Source of the DNA: Acidobacteriaceae bacterium
Lineage (GTDB): Bacteria; Acidobacteriota; Terriglobia; Terriglobales; Acidobacteriaceae
Direction of reading: 5' to 3'
DNA length: 64,000 nt
NCBI GenBank assembly: GCA_030040425.1
Contig: JASHTS010000128.1
Span: 1-64,000 of the forward strand
Shown piece by piece: positions 40,228 to 51,296 of this stretch (within the stretch, counting starts at the first letter, position 1; each line of letters begins with the position of its first letter). The position numbers and the translations under genes were made by a program. Under the pieces are notes generated by a model that ran no database searches, had not been told where the DNA came from, and was given only the letters and a program-made list of their open reading frames with translations.

Positions 40228-41463
40228 ATGAAACAGCCATCAAACGGCGCAGCGCATTTGAGATTAAAAGCGGCAGGCGCCGTCGCAACGATCTTATCGC
40301 TCGCATTTTGCGCAGCGGCCTCGACCCCAGTCTTGGCGCAGAACGGATCAGTAAAGGTGGGAGTGTTACAGTCCCTTTCGGGAACCATGGCGATCAGCGA
40401 GGTGGCTGTGAAGGATGCGACCATGCTCGCCATCGATCAAATCAACGCGTCCGGCGGCGTGATGGGAAGGAAGATCGTTCCTGTAGTGGAAGACGGCGCT
40501 TCCGATCCAGCCATCTTTGCGCAGAAAGCGCAGGAGCTGATTCAGCAGGACAATGTGGTCACGGTTTTCGGTGGCTGGACTTCGGCCAGCCGCAAGGCGA
40601 TGCTCCCGGTCTTTCAACGCTTCCAATCGCTGCTCTGGTATCCGGTGCAGTTCGAAGGCAATGAATGTTCGCCGGACATCATGTACTCCGGTGCGCAACC
40701 CAATCAGCAGATTCTTCCTGCGCTGCAGTGGGCCATGGAGAAGGGTGAGAAGCGGATCTTCCTGCTCGGCTCCGATTATGTGTTTCCGCGCACGGCAAAC
40801 TATATTTTGAAGAAGTATATTGTCCACGATGGCGGTACGGTTGCCGGCGAAGAGTATGTTCCACTCGGCGGCACCGACTTTAGCTCCGTCATCGCCAAAA
40901 TCAAGATCTCGCACCCGCAGATCATCTTTAATACATTGAACGGGGACAGCAATGTCTCCTTCTTCAAGCAGATGGCTGCCGCGGGCATGACGCCCGACAA
41001 AATGCCGGTGATGTCTTTCAGCATCGCTGAGCAGGAAGCGCACGCCATGGGTCCGAGCCTGGTGCAGGGAAGTTATGCAGCCTGGAATTATTTCCAGAGC
41101 CTGCAGAACCCGCTTAATAAGAAGTTTGTGGCCGCGTTTAAGGCCGAGTACGGCGGAAACTCAGTGCTCGACGATCCCATGATTCACGGGTACGAGGACG
41201 TTTATCTGTGGGCAGCTGCGGCGAGGAAAGCAGGAAGCTTCGATCCGATGAAGGTGCGCACGGCCGCGATCGAGATGGGCTGGCAGGATTCTCCGATGGG
41301 CAAAGTCGAATTCGCCAACAATCAGAGCCTCTACCAGACGGCTTACGTCGGTCAGCTTGAACCGGACGGACAATTTAAGATACTGTGGCAGTCAAATGGC
41401 CCCATCCGTCCCAACCCATACGACCCGCTGGCGTTCCCCGGCCGGAGCTGCCCGGCGAAATAA
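40228..41463 (+). CDS. urtA: Urea ABC transporter substrate-binding protein
   Basis: VKVGVLQSLSGTMAISEVAVKDATMLAIDQINASGGVMGRKI...FGGWTSASRKAMLPVFQRFQSLLWYPVQFEGNECSPDIMYSGAQPNQQILPA. Confidence 0.95.
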   Translation: MKQPSNGAAHLRLKAAGAVATILSLAFCAAASTPVLAQNGSVKVGVLQSLSGTMAISEVAVKDATMLAIDQINASGGVMGRKIVPVVEDGASDPAIFAQKAQELIQQDNVVTVFGGWTSASRKAMLPVFQRFQSLLWYPVQFEGNECSPDIMYSGAQPNQQILPALQWAMEKGEKRIFLLGSDYVFPRTANYILKKYIVHDGGTVAGEEYVPLGGTDFSSVIAKIKISHPQIIFNTLNGDSNVSFFKQMAAAGMTPDKMPVMSFSIAEQEAHAMGPSLVQGSYAAWNYFQSLQNPLNKKFVAAFKAEYGGNSVLDDPMIHGYEDVYLWAAAARKAGSFDPMKVRTAAIEMGWQDSPMGKVEFANNQSLYQTAYVGQLEPDGQFKILWQSNGPIRPNPYDPLAFPGRSCPAK

Positions 41464-41496
41464 ATTTGGATCGGGAAAAGAAAAGGGAAAAACAGT

Positions 41497-42408
41497 ATGT
41501 GGCATTTACCGATCATTGCGGGCCAGGTTTTCAACGGCTTCAGTGTCGCTTCGATCCTGCTGCTGACGGCGTTGGGCTTGGCCTTGAGCTTCGGCCAGAT
41601 GAACGTCATCAATATGGCGCATGGCGAGATGCTGATGTCCGGCGGTTACCTGTCTTACCTGGCCTGCAAATTTGTGCACGGCCCTGCCGCCTTTCCCTGT
41701 GCTCTGCTGACCGCGTTCGCTGGGGCGACTATTTTGGGTGCGCTGCTGGAGGTGTCGGTGATCCGCTGGCTCTACGGCAGGCCGCTGGATACACTGCTGG
41801 CCACCTGGGGCATCAGTTTGATCATGCAACAGGGCGCCCGCAGTATTTTTGGGGCGATTGGCGTGGAGGTGGTTGCGCCGCATTGGATGGACGAGTCCAT
41901 TAACATCACGCACGGCTGGTTCGCCGGGCTTTCTCTTCCGTTTATCCGCATTTTCATCATCCTGCTGGCGGTCGCGGTTTTGGCGGGCCTTGCACTCTTC
42001 ATCGCCCGCACCCGCTGGGGACAGTGGCTTCGCGCGGTCCATCAGGACCGGGATATGGCCGGAGCGTTGGGCATCAACACCAAACGCGTGGATCTGATTG
42101 TTTTTGCATTGGGCTCGGGCGTAGCCGGTCTGGCCGGCGCAGCGTTGGCGCTGATCTCGCCGGTCACGCCCACGGTGGGACAAAGCTATATTGTCTATGC
42201 TTTTCTGGTGGTGATCGTGGGCGGACTGGGAAGCCTGTTGGGCACCACACTCGCCGCGTGCCTGGTGGGGTTGTTCTCCGCGGGTGCGCAGATGTTCACC
42301 AGCGTCAGCTTCTCCGACGTTCTCCTGCTGGTGATGGTGGTGGTGCTTATTCAATTCCGCCCCCGGGGTCTTGTGGCGACGCGCAGTCGCGCATTGAAGG
42401 AGGCGTGA
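41497..42408 (+). CDS. urtB: Urea ABC transporter permease UrtB
   Basis: LLLTALGLALSFGQMNVINMAHGEMLMSGGY; followed by urtC, urtD and urtE. Confidence 0.94.
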   Translation: MWHLPIIAGQVFNGFSVASILLLTALGLALSFGQMNVINMAHGEMLMSGGYLSYLACKFVHGPAAFPCALLTAFAGATILGALLEVSVIRWLYGRPLDTLLATWGISLIMQQGARSIFGAIGVEVVAPHWMDESINITHGWFAGLSLPFIRIFIILLAVAVLAGLALFIARTRWGQWLRAVHQDRDMAGALGINTKRVDLIVFALGSGVAGLAGAALALISPVTPTVGQSYIVYAFLVVIVGGLGSLLGTTLAACLVGLFSAGAQMFTSVSFSDVLLLVMVVVLIQFRPRGLVATRSRALKEA

Positions 42409-42409
42409 G

Positions 42410-43528
42410 TTGCGGCTGAAACACGTCTTCGATGGGCTGATTCTGATTGCGCTGGCGCTCGCCCCGTATTATCTTTCCGCGTTTAACCTCTCGTTGCTGG
42501 GACGGTTCCTGGCATTGGCCATCCTCTCTCTTGGCCTGGTGCTGGTTTGGGGATGGGGTGGCATTCTCAGCCTGGGGCAGGGAATATTTTTCGGACTAGG
42601 CGCCTATGTGCTGGCCATGCACATGACGATGGTGTCACTCGGCCCCGGCGAACTGCCTGATTTCATGATGTGGAGCGGCCTCGACCACGTGCCCGCATGG
42701 TGGTCCGTCTTCCACAGCCCGGTTCTGACCCTGGCCTGCGTGGTCCTGCTGCCCATGGCGGCGGCCGCGATACTTGGATGGCTGATGTTCCATCGCCGCG
42801 TCGGCGGCGTCTACTTTGCGCTCATCACCCAGGCCCTGGCGCTGGCCTTCTCCACGCTGCTCATCAGCGAACAGGCGTATACCGGTGGGTTCAACGGCCT
42901 GACCAACTTCACCACGATTCTGGGCTACTCGGTCGACGGTCCCGATTTTGGACGCGGGCTTTACTGGGTCACGCTAGGCTTCCTCGCGCTGTCCTTTATT
43001 CTGTGCCAGTGGCTTCGCCGCACCAACTTCGGCAAGGTTCTGGTGGCCATACGCGACGGCGAAAACCGCGTCCGCTTTCTTGGCTACAATGCCATGGCGT
43101 ACAAGACGGTCGCATTCGCGGCGGGCGGCGCGATGGCGGGGATCGCGGGAGCGCTTTATATGTTGCATCTGGGCGACATCTCGCCGGCGATGGTGGGTGT
43201 GATTCCTTCCATCGAGATGGTGGTGGCTGTTGCGGTGGGCGGCCGCGAAAGCCTAACCGGCGTAATCCTGGGGACGCTTCTGGTGAACTTCGGCAAGGAC
43301 TGGATCAGCAACGCCATGCCGCAGCTTTGGCTCTTCGTAATGGGTGCGCTGTTTGTGCTGGTGGTGACAGGGATGCGGGGAGGCCTTGCGAGCTTGCCGC
43401 AGATCTTTTTCCGGTTGTTGCATTGGCGGCATAAGAGAGTTGCGGGCGCACATGCCGCATCCGCCATCGAAGCCGGAAATCCCGCACCGACGGTCGAAGA
43501 AGAGGCGGGAGCGCAGAAGGCGGTATGA
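42410..43528 (+). CDS. urtC: Urea ABC transporter permease UrtC
   Basis: LGLVLVWGWGGILSLGQGIFFGLGAY; FNGLTNFTTILGYSVDGPDFGRGLYWVTLGFLALSF; TTG start. Confidence 0.93.
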   Translation: MRLKHVFDGLILIALALAPYYLSAFNLSLLGRFLALAILSLGLVLVWGWGGILSLGQGIFFGLGAYVLAMHMTMVSLGPGELPDFMMWSGLDHVPAWWSVFHSPVLTLACVVLLPMAAAAILGWLMFHRRVGGVYFALITQALALAFSTLLISEQAYTGGFNGLTNFTTILGYSVDGPDFGRGLYWVTLGFLALSFILCQWLRRTNFGKVLVAIRDGENRVRFLGYNAMAYKTVAFAAGGAMAGIAGALYMLHLGDISPAMVGVIPSIEMVVAVAVGGRESLTGVILGTLLVNFGKDWISNAMPQLWLFVMGALFVLVVTGMRGGLASLPQIFFRLLHWRHKRVAGAHAASAIEAGNPAPTVEEEAGAQKAV

Positions 43529-43543
43529 GCGGAGGAGGTCGCA

Positions 43544-44308
43544 ATGACAGCGTCACTACTCGACGTTGAGGATCTGACGGTTGATTTTGACGGCTTCAAA
43601 GCCCTCGATGGCATGAGCCTGCACTTGGAGCCGAATTCTGTGCGCGTTCTCATCGGGCCCAACGGCGCCGGCAAGTCCACACTGTGCGACGCCATCATCG
43701 GGCGTGTGCATCCGACCTCGGGCAAGGTTGTCTTCAAGGGGAAAAACATCACTTCCTTGCCGGAATATGAGATCGTGCGCAAAGGGATTTGCCGGAAATT
43801 TCAAACGCCAGGCGTGCTCGAAAATCTGACTGTGGCGGAGAATCTGGCGCTTTCAGCGCGCAGCAGGCGGGAGTGCTGGAGATCTTTCGGTTGGACTCTC
43901 AGCGGGGAAGCGCGCCTGCGGGTGGAAGAGACGCTCGAACTGATTGGTCTGACGGAAAAGCGGAATCAGCTTGCCGGAGAGTTGTCGCACGGGCAGAAAC
44001 AGTGGCTGGAAATTGGCATGGTGGTTGCTTCCGACGCCGATGTGCTCCTGCTGGACGAGCCGGCCGCCGGCATGTCCCACGGCGAAGCGGCGCAAACCGC
44101 GGAACTGATCCGCCGTCTCTCCCTGCGGCACAGTTTTCTGGTGATCGACCACGATATGACATTTGTGGCGCAGTTGGAGGCGCCGGTCAGCGTGATGCAC
44201 ATGGGGCGAATGCTCAAGGAAGGAACGCTCGAAGAAGTGCGCAACGACCCGCAAGTGGCCGCGGTCTATCTGGGCCGGGTCAAGGAGGTCGCCCGTGCTT
44301 GCGCTTGA
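43544..44308 (+). CDS. urtD: Urea ABC transporter ATP-binding protein UrtD
   Basis: LIGPNGAGKSTLCDAIIGRVHPTSG, LSHGQKQWLEIGMVVASDADVLLLDEPAAGMSHGE. Confidence 0.94.
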   Translation: MTASLLDVEDLTVDFDGFKALDGMSLHLEPNSVRVLIGPNGAGKSTLCDAIIGRVHPTSGKVVFKGKNITSLPEYEIVRKGICRKFQTPGVLENLTVAENLALSARSRRECWRSFGWTLSGEARLRVEETLELIGLTEKRNQLAGELSHGQKQWLEIGMVVASDADVLLLDEPAAGMSHGEAAQTAELIRRLSLRHSFLVIDHDMTFVAQLEAPVSVMHMGRMLKEGTLEEVRNDPQVAAVYLGRVKEVARACA

Positions 44309-45002
44309 GGGTGTCTGCGCCGGATACGGCCAGAGTCGCGTGCTGGAAGCCGTGGGAATTTCGGTGGCCGAAGGCGAGGCAGTCACACTGCTGGGACGCA
44401 ATGGCGTGGGCAAGACGACCCTGCTGCGCACCATCGTCGGCTTGCATCCAGCCGAGCAGGGAATCGTCAAGCTGAACAATGAGGACATCACCGATTTCCC
44501 CGCTTATAAGCGCGCACGCAAGGGAATCGGCTATGTTCCCCAAGGCCGAGGCATTTTTCCCCACTTAACCGTGGAGGAGAATCTGCGCACGGGTTTCGCC
44601 AGCCTGACTGGCCGGGCAGGCGGGGAACGCGAAACCATCCCCACATACATCTACGAATTGTTCCCCCTCCTGAACCGGGTTGCCGCGCGCAAGGGCGGGG
44701 TGCTGAGCGGAGGTGAACAGCAGCAACTGGCTCTCGCCAGGGCCCTGGTGGCGCAGCCCAAGCTGCTGATCCTCGACGAGCCGACGGAGGGCATTCAGCC
44801 TTCCATCGTGCAGCAGATCGAGGAAGTGCTGCGGGAGATTCGCACCCGGCTCAAAATTGCTATTCTTCTGGTGGAGCAATATCTGGACTTTGCATGGTCG
44901 ATCGCGGACCGTTTTTACGTCATGCGCAGCGGAAGAATCATCGATGAAGGCAATCCCCGTGAACGCGAGCCAGGCAGCGTGATTCATTGGCTCAATGTTT
45001 GA
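44295..45002 (+). CDS. urtE: Urea ABC transporter ATP-binding protein UrtE
   Basis: LGRNGVGKTTLLRTIVG, GYVPQGRGIFPHLTVEENL, LSGGEQQQLALARALVAQPKLLILDEPTEGIQPSIVQQI. Confidence 0.95.
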   Translation: MLALEGVCAGYGQSRVLEAVGISVAEGEAVTLLGRNGVGKTTLLRTIVGLHPAEQGIVKLNNEDITDFPAYKRARKGIGYVPQGRGIFPHLTVEENLRTGFASLTGRAGGERETIPTYIYELFPLLNRVAARKGGVLSGGEQQQLALARALVAQPKLLILDEPTEGIQPSIVQQIEEVLREIRTRLKIAILLVEQYLDFAWSIADRFYVMRSGRIIDEGNPREREPGSVIHWLNV

Positions 45003-45024
45003 AGACGGCGTTTGAAGACGGCAA

Positions 45025-45327
45025 ATGCACCTGACACCCCGAGAATCCGAAAAACTTCTCATCGCGGTGGCTGCCGACCTGGCACGCAAACGGCGTGACC
45101 GCGGACTCAAGCTGAACTACCCCGAAGCGGTCGCACTGATCAGCGCTGAGATTCTGGAAAAGATCCGCGACGGGAACACGGTCTCGGAACTGATGGACTG
45201 CGGAGCCGCCATCCTGACCCGCGAGGACGTGATGGAAGGCGTGCCGGAGATGGTGAAGGAGGTGCAGATTGAAGGCACCTTTCCTGACGGCACCAAGCTG
45301 GTGACTGTACACAATCCGATACGATGA
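45025..45327 (+). CDS. ureA: Urease subunit gamma
   Basis: [40 protein letters not shown]...[30 protein letters not shown]. Confidence 0.97.
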   Translation: MHLTPRESEKLLIAVAADLARKRRDRGLKLNYPEAVALISAEILEKIRDGNTVSELMDCGAAILTREDVMEGVPEMVKEVQIEGTFPDGTKLVTVHNPIR

Positions 45328-45722
45328 TCGGCTCCGAAGGGAGGCGGCGCATGATTCCCGGAGAGTATTTGTTGGCGGAAACGCCCATCATGGCCAACCC
45401 CGGCCGCGCGACCCGCGAACTGGAAGTTGTCAATACCGCCGACCGGCCCATTCAAATAGGGTCGCATTTTCATTTTTTCGAGGCCAATAAGGCACTGCGC
45501 TTCGATCGCTCCCTGGCCTTCGGCACGCGCCTCAACGTGCCCGCCGGCACAGCTGTGCGTTTTGAGCCAGGGGACAGCAAACGGGTTCGGCTGGTCGCAA
45601 TCGGCGGGGAAGCTGCTGTTTTTGGTCTGAATGGGCTGACCAACGGCGCCACCGGCGATGCGCATCGCGAGGCCGCTATTGGCCGGGCTCGGAGCCTTGA
45701 GTTTCTGGGAGTGGACTCTTGA
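45324..45722 (+). CDS. ureB: Urease subunit beta
   Basis: [10 protein letters not shown]...[48 protein letters not shown]. Confidence 0.97.
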   Translation: MIGSEGRRRMIPGEYLLAETPIMANPGRATRELEVVNTADRPIQIGSHFHFFEANKALRFDRSLAFGTRLNVPAGTAVRFEPGDSKRVRLVAIGGEAAVFGLNGLTNGATGDAHREAAIGRARSLEFLGVDS

Positions 45723-47437
45723 CTCTCAGAATTCCACGCCGCCAATATGCAGACCTCTACGGCCCGACGGCGGGAGACCGCGTGCGTCTTGCCGACACGG
45801 ATCTCTTCATCGAGATCGAGCGCGATTTAACGACACCCGGTGATGAAACGAAATTCGGTGGCGGCAAGGTGCTGCGCGACGGCATGGGACAATCTGCGCG
45901 AGCGACCTCGGCAGAGGGAGTGCTGGATGCTGTCGTCACCAACGCTGTGATCGTCGATCACTGGGGCGTTGTCAAGGCCGATATCGGCATTCGCGGCGGA
46001 CGCATTGTGGCCGTGGGTAAGGCGGGAAATCCCGACATGATGGACGGTGTGACACCCGGCATGGTGGTGGGTGCAGCTACCGAGGTGATTGCCGGGGAAG
46101 GCAAGATCGTCACAGCAGGGGGCGTGGATTCGCATGTCCACTTCATCTGTCCGCAATTGGTATGGGCGGCCCTGTCTGGGGGGCTGACTACGCTGTTGGG
46201 AGGAGGAACTGGACCGGCAGCCGGGACCAACGCCACCACTTGCACTCCCGGCCCGTGGAATATGGATCGCATGTTGCAGGCCGCGGACGCGTTTCCCGTC
46301 AATCTGGGTTTTCTAGGAAAGGGCAATGCCTCGTTTCCAGCGCCGCTGCGCGAGCAGATCGAGCGTGGCGCTATCGGCCTCAAGCTCCATGAGGACTGGG
46401 GCAGCACTCCGGCTGCCATCGACTGCGCGCTCTCGGTCGCCGAAGATTTCGATGTGCAGATCGCCATCCATACCGACACGCTGAACGAAGCAGGATTTGT
46501 CCAGGATTCTATCCAGGCATTCAAAGGGCGTACGATTCACACCTATCACACCGAAGGTGCGGGAGGTGGGCATGCGCCTGACATCATCAAAGTGTGCGGC
46601 GAAGCGAATTGCCTGCCATCGTCGACCAACCCGACCATGCCGTTCACGGTGAACACTCTTGACGAGCACCTGGACATGTTGATGGTCTGCCATCACTTGA
46701 ATCCATCCATTCCCGAAGACCTGGCTTTCGCCGAGTCGCGCATCCGCGCCGAGACCATTGCCGCGGAGGATGTGCTGCATGATTTGGGCGCCATCAGCAT
46801 GATGTCCTCCGATGCGCAGGCCATGGGCCGCATCGGCGAGGTGGTTTTGCGAACCTGGCAAACAGCCGACAAGATGAAGCGGCAAAGAGGACCGCTCGCC
46901 GGGGAGAACCCGGGCAGCGACAATCTCCGCGTGCGCCGCTACGTGGCCAAATACACCATCAACCCGGCCATCGCGCACGGCATCTCGCAAGAGGTGGGAT
47001 CGATTGAAGCCGGCAAGCTGGCCGACCTGGTGCTATGGTCGCCGGCATTTTTTGGCGTCAAGCCGGAGATGGTGGTCAAAGGCGGCTTTATCGCGTGGTC
47101 GGTGATGGGTGACGCCAACGCCTCCATCCCCACACCGCAACCGGTGATCTACCGGCCCATGTTCGGCGCCTTTGCCGGCGCCATGCACGCCACCAGCCTC
47201 ACCTTCGTTTCGCAAGCGGCAATGAGTGCGGGCATTCCCGGCGAATTGAGCCTGAAGAAACAAACAGCCGCCGTGCGCCACTGCCGCAATCTCAGCAAAC
47301 GCGAAATGATCAATAACGATGCTCTACCGCGCATCGACGTCGATCCGGAGACCTACCAGGTGCGGGCGGACGGCGAATGGCTTACCTGCGATCCGGTCTC
47401 CGTGCTCCCCTTGGCGCAGCGCTACTTTTTATTCTGA
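45719..47437 (+). CDS. ureC: Urease subunit alpha
   Basis: [43 protein letters not shown] (carbamylated Lys); [37 protein letters not shown]: active-site residues present. Confidence 0.98.
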   Translation: MTLRIPRRQYADLYGPTAGDRVRLADTDLFIEIERDLTTPGDETKFGGGKVLRDGMGQSARATSAEGVLDAVVTNAVIVDHWGVVKADIGIRGGRIVAVGKAGNPDMMDGVTPGMVVGAATEVIAGEGKIVTAGGVDSHVHFICPQLVWAALSGGLTTLLGGGTGPAAGTNATTCTPGPWNMDRMLQAADAFPVNLGFLGKGNASFPAPLREQIERGAIGLKLHEDWGSTPAAIDCALSVAEDFDVQIAIHTDTLNEAGFVQDSIQAFKGRTIHTYHTEGAGGGHAPDIIKVCGEANCLPSSTNPTMPFTVNTLDEHLDMLMVCHHLNPSIPEDLAFAESRIRAETIAAEDVLHDLGAISMMSSDAQAMGRIGEVVLRTWQTADKMKRQRGPLAGENPGSDNLRVRRYVAKYTINPAIAHGISQEVGSIEAGKLADLVLWSPAFFGVKPEMVVKGGFIAWSVMGDANASIPTPQPVIYRPMFGAFAGAMHATSLTFVSQAAMSAGIPGELSLKKQTAAVRHCRNLSKREMINNDALPRIDVDPETYQVRADGEWLTCDPVSVLPLAQRYFLF

Positions 47438-47440
47438 CCT

Positions 47441-47905
47441 ATGGCGAACGATACTCAAATGCTTATGATCGATCATTTGATCGGCCACACCCACGCGGCA
47501 GAAGTACAAGGGCGGCAATGCGATAGCCTGGTGCTTACTTCCGAACAGCGCCGCTGGGTGCGCGGGCGCTTCGTCAGCGCGCGGGGCCGTGAAGTGGCAC
47601 TGGCGCTTCCCACGGGAACGGTTCTCCAGCCGGAGCAAATCCTGTGGATGGAAGACGATTGGTATCTGCAAGTGCAAGCTGCCCCCGAACCTGTTCTTGC
47701 GATCTCCCCAACGGATGCCCGTAGCGCTGTAAGCATTGCGTTTGAAGTGGGAAACCGGCATTTTCCTCTGGCCATGGACGAAGAAAAATTGCTCGTCCCC
47801 GACGACCCTGCGATGGTGCAATTACTCAACCGGCTTGGCGTTGCGTGGGAGCGGGCGAACGCGATCTTCCAGCCCATCGGTCATGCGCACCGCCATGAGC
47901 ACTAG
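47441..47905 (+). CDS. ureE: Urease accessory protein UreE
   Basis: [54 protein letters not shown] with His-rich tail. Confidence 0.9.
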   Translation: MANDTQMLMIDHLIGHTHAAEVQGRQCDSLVLTSEQRRWVRGRFVSARGREVALALPTGTVLQPEQILWMEDDWYLQVQAAPEPVLAISPTDARSAVSIAFEVGNRHFPLAMDEEKLLVPDDPAMVQLLNRLGVAWERANAIFQPIGHAHRHEH

Positions 47906-48580
47906 ACACTGGACAACGCTCCTGCAATTCAGCGACGGGCTCTTTCCCGCCGGAGCCTACGCGCACTCCTTTGGCCTGGAATGGTACGTGCAGGCGGGCA
48001 TGGTTGGCGATGCGGCATCGCTCGAGTCGCTGGTGCGGGGCAATCTGGAGGCCTCTGTCGCGCCTACCGATGCGGTGGTGTTGCTCTGCTCCTGGAGGGC
48101 CGCGCACGCGGAAGAGTTCGAATCGTGCCTGCGTATCGACGCGATGGCCGATGCCCTCAAAGCTGCCGAGGAATTGCGCAACGCCAGCCGCCAGATGGGT
48201 CGTCAAACGCTGCGCATCGCCAGCAGTTTCCTGGCGCACGATCTGACGCAGACCTTCTTTCGCTCGGTTGAAAAGTGTCAGACGCCGGGCCATCATCCGG
48301 TGGCCCTTGGCATCGTCGGCAGCGCTCTCCAATGGGAGCCGCGGGAGATGATCGCCGCCTATCTCTATTCTTCAAGTGCTATGCTGGTGAACTCTGCGTT
48401 GCGTCTCTTTCCTCTGGGCCAGCTTGCCGGGCAGCGCATTCTTTGGAATCTGCAGCCGCTCTTTGGCCGTTTAGCCACGGAAGTCTTGAGCAAAGGCGAA
48501 AAGGACGTCTGGAGCTTTGCTCCCGCCTTGGAGATTGCAGCGATGCGTCACTCGACCCTCGATGCGAGGTTGTTCCGATC

Positions 48581-48584
<4 letters not shown>
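47895..48584 (+). CDS. ureF: Urease accessory protein UreF
   Basis: [27 protein letters not shown]...[51 protein letters not shown]. Confidence 0.93.
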
Positions 48585-49169
<585 letters not shown>

Positions 49170-49192
<23 letters not shown>

Positions 49193-50018
49193 CCGAGTAG
49201 GGCGCGACGGGCGGCTATCATTGCGCTTCGCTCGGCGCGGGCCGCGCACCGATCTCGTTCGTTCCAGCTATACTCTGCCCCTGCAAGTGCTCGCGCCGCT
49301 GGCAATGGAAGACGGCTCGGCTTATCTCGTGCTCCTCAACCCTACCGGCGGAGTGCTGGGTGGAGATCGCCTGACCAGCGAAATCGTACTTGAACCGTTC
49401 GCGCATGCAAGCCTGACCACCTCGTCCGCGACGCGGGTCTATCGCACCGACAATCTGCCGGCCATACAGGATACTGTTATCCGCGTGGGCGGAGGCGCGA
49501 CCATCGAGTATTTTCCCGATCATCTGATTCCCCATCCGGGCGCGGCTCTGCGCCAATCGCTGCGAGTGGAGATCGACCGCGGCGGCCGCGCCCTCTTTTG
49601 GGAGGCGATGGCCTGTGGACGCATAGGACGAAACGAGCGCTGGGAATTCCGCCAAATAGTCACGGAGGTCGAGGTCTTGGTGCGAGAAAAACCGGCATGG
49701 CTCAGCCGTGCCCGGATCGATCCCGACGTTTTGGCTCCGAAACGGCCTGGCCTCGCAGAAGCCTATGCGTACACCGGTTCGCTGGCGATTATTGCCGATG
49801 GCTTTACGCAATGGCCGCAGTTGATCGCGGAGATAAGCCGGGAGCTTGCAGCCTTTCCTGAGGTGCATGGCGGCGTTAGCAAGTTGACGGGAGACGGTTG
49901 TCTGGTTCGTGTGCTCGCGAATTCTGCAATCCGCCTGACTGGAATCTGCACCTCGTTGTGGGCTATCGGTCGTGCCATGGTGCTGGGCTTGCCCGCGTTT
50001 GAATCGAGGAAGTTTTGA
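49170..50018 (+). CDS. ureD: Urease accessory protein UreD (UreH)
   Basis: [58 protein letters not shown]...[17 protein letters not shown]; no ATG near the domain start, GTG 49170 proposed, overlapping ureG. Confidence 0.9.
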
Positions 50019-50310
50019 ACAGGTTTTGCGATTCCGGATCAGCTTTCAGGAAAATGGCTCCGAACCGCGTGCAATTTGCGGGCGGAATCGAGCGCAACCG
50101 AAGCATCTCGGCAAGTGGAACCGAGCTCTCCTGGACAGCGGCCAGTGTGTCAGCGCTCAATTAAGGAACCTTGAACTTCACCGCAAAGATTGCGTTACAA
50201 AACGCGCGCGTTCCTGATCGCTAGCCGACCTTTCGATACCATTCCGGGCTCGATAAGTGACTTGGCGATTCGGCACTCATCAGGGACCGGAAGGGGTGTT
50301 CAACCGAGTT

Positions 50311-50934
50311 TCAGTCGCGCCGCGTGGAAGGTTGCGCCGGGGTCGTGCGCTGACGCGACAGGCAGAACCACGCCTTTGCGCCGTGATCCCGGAATTCGGC
50401 TGAACGCAATTCGATGATCTCCAGCGCAGGCTCGATGGCGAGGGTGATCTCGCGCGCCGAGCGGCGCGGCGGACCGACTTCGCGCGGCGGACCTTCAGTG
50501 CTGCCGATCAAGCTCAGCCACAATCCGCCCGGCGCCAGGACGGCACCGACTTGTGCCGCGAAACGCCCTCTCTCCTCCGCTTCATCGAACACATGGAAGC
50601 AACCGCGATCGAACACAAACTGGAACGGTCCGCCGGGCGGAGGCGCGGCGAGAAAATCCAATGCAGCAAAACGACAGCGCAGCGCGCGCCCCTCCATTTT
50701 GGCGTGGGCTCTCTCTACAGCGAGTGGCGAGAGATCGATTCCGAGTACATCGAAGCCGCGTTCTGCCATCCAAAAGGCATTCGTACCGGTACCTGCGCCG
50801 ATCTCAAGCACAGAACCGGGCGTAAGCGCGCCCGAAGTGACGAACTCGACGAGCACAGGCTCCGGTTGCCCAGTATCCCAGGGCAACTGTCCCGCGGCGT
50901 AGGCCTCATTCCATGCGGGGTGCGGCATCACCAT
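50311..50934 (-). CDS. SAM-dependent methyltransferase
   Basis: WNEAYAAGQLPWDTGQPEPVL; GSVLEIGAGTGTNAFWMAERGFDVLGIDLSPLAVERAHAK; VFDRGCFHVF. Confidence 0.88.
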   Translation of the reverse strand: MVMPHPAWNEAYAAGQLPWDTGQPEPVLVEFVTSGALTPGSVLEIGAGTGTNAFWMAERGFDVLGIDLSPLAVERAHAKMEGRALRCRFAALDFLAAPPPGGPFQFVFDRGCFHVFDEAEERGRFAAQVGAVLAPGGLWLSLIGSTEGPPREVGPPRRSAREITLAIEPALEIIELRSAEFRDHGAKAWFCLSRQRTTPAQPSTRRD

Positions 50935-51296
50935 ACGAGTTTATCCGACGGTGTTCTGTTTTGGTGAGCGATTCGGCGATAACGCGCCAGTGCAAAACTG
51001 ACAAGAACCCGTTTAAGGGGACCTATTGTCTCATTGCACGTAAGCCCGGCCTGTTGAAAGTTTGGAACCTTCCAGCAATTCCGTGCTCGAGAATCTATCC
51101 AGCCGGGCGAGATCCTGCACGTCTCAAAAGCGGTTCACGCAGGCCGTCGCTAAGCCTCCGAAAATCTATGTCCCGACCTCCCTGTTCCGGCTGTTCCACA
51201 AGGCGCAGCTAAGAAAACAGGGTGCCATTTAAGTCTCCGATTGGACCTGCCTGGCATCTTCAATACCAGCTTCGATCAGCTTACAGCGCCCGGTCT

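Noticed and set aside
41506-42354. 282-aa minus-strand ORF with many His residues
   Set aside because: Antisense to urtB; the HHHHHQQ run comes from reverse-complemented permease codons
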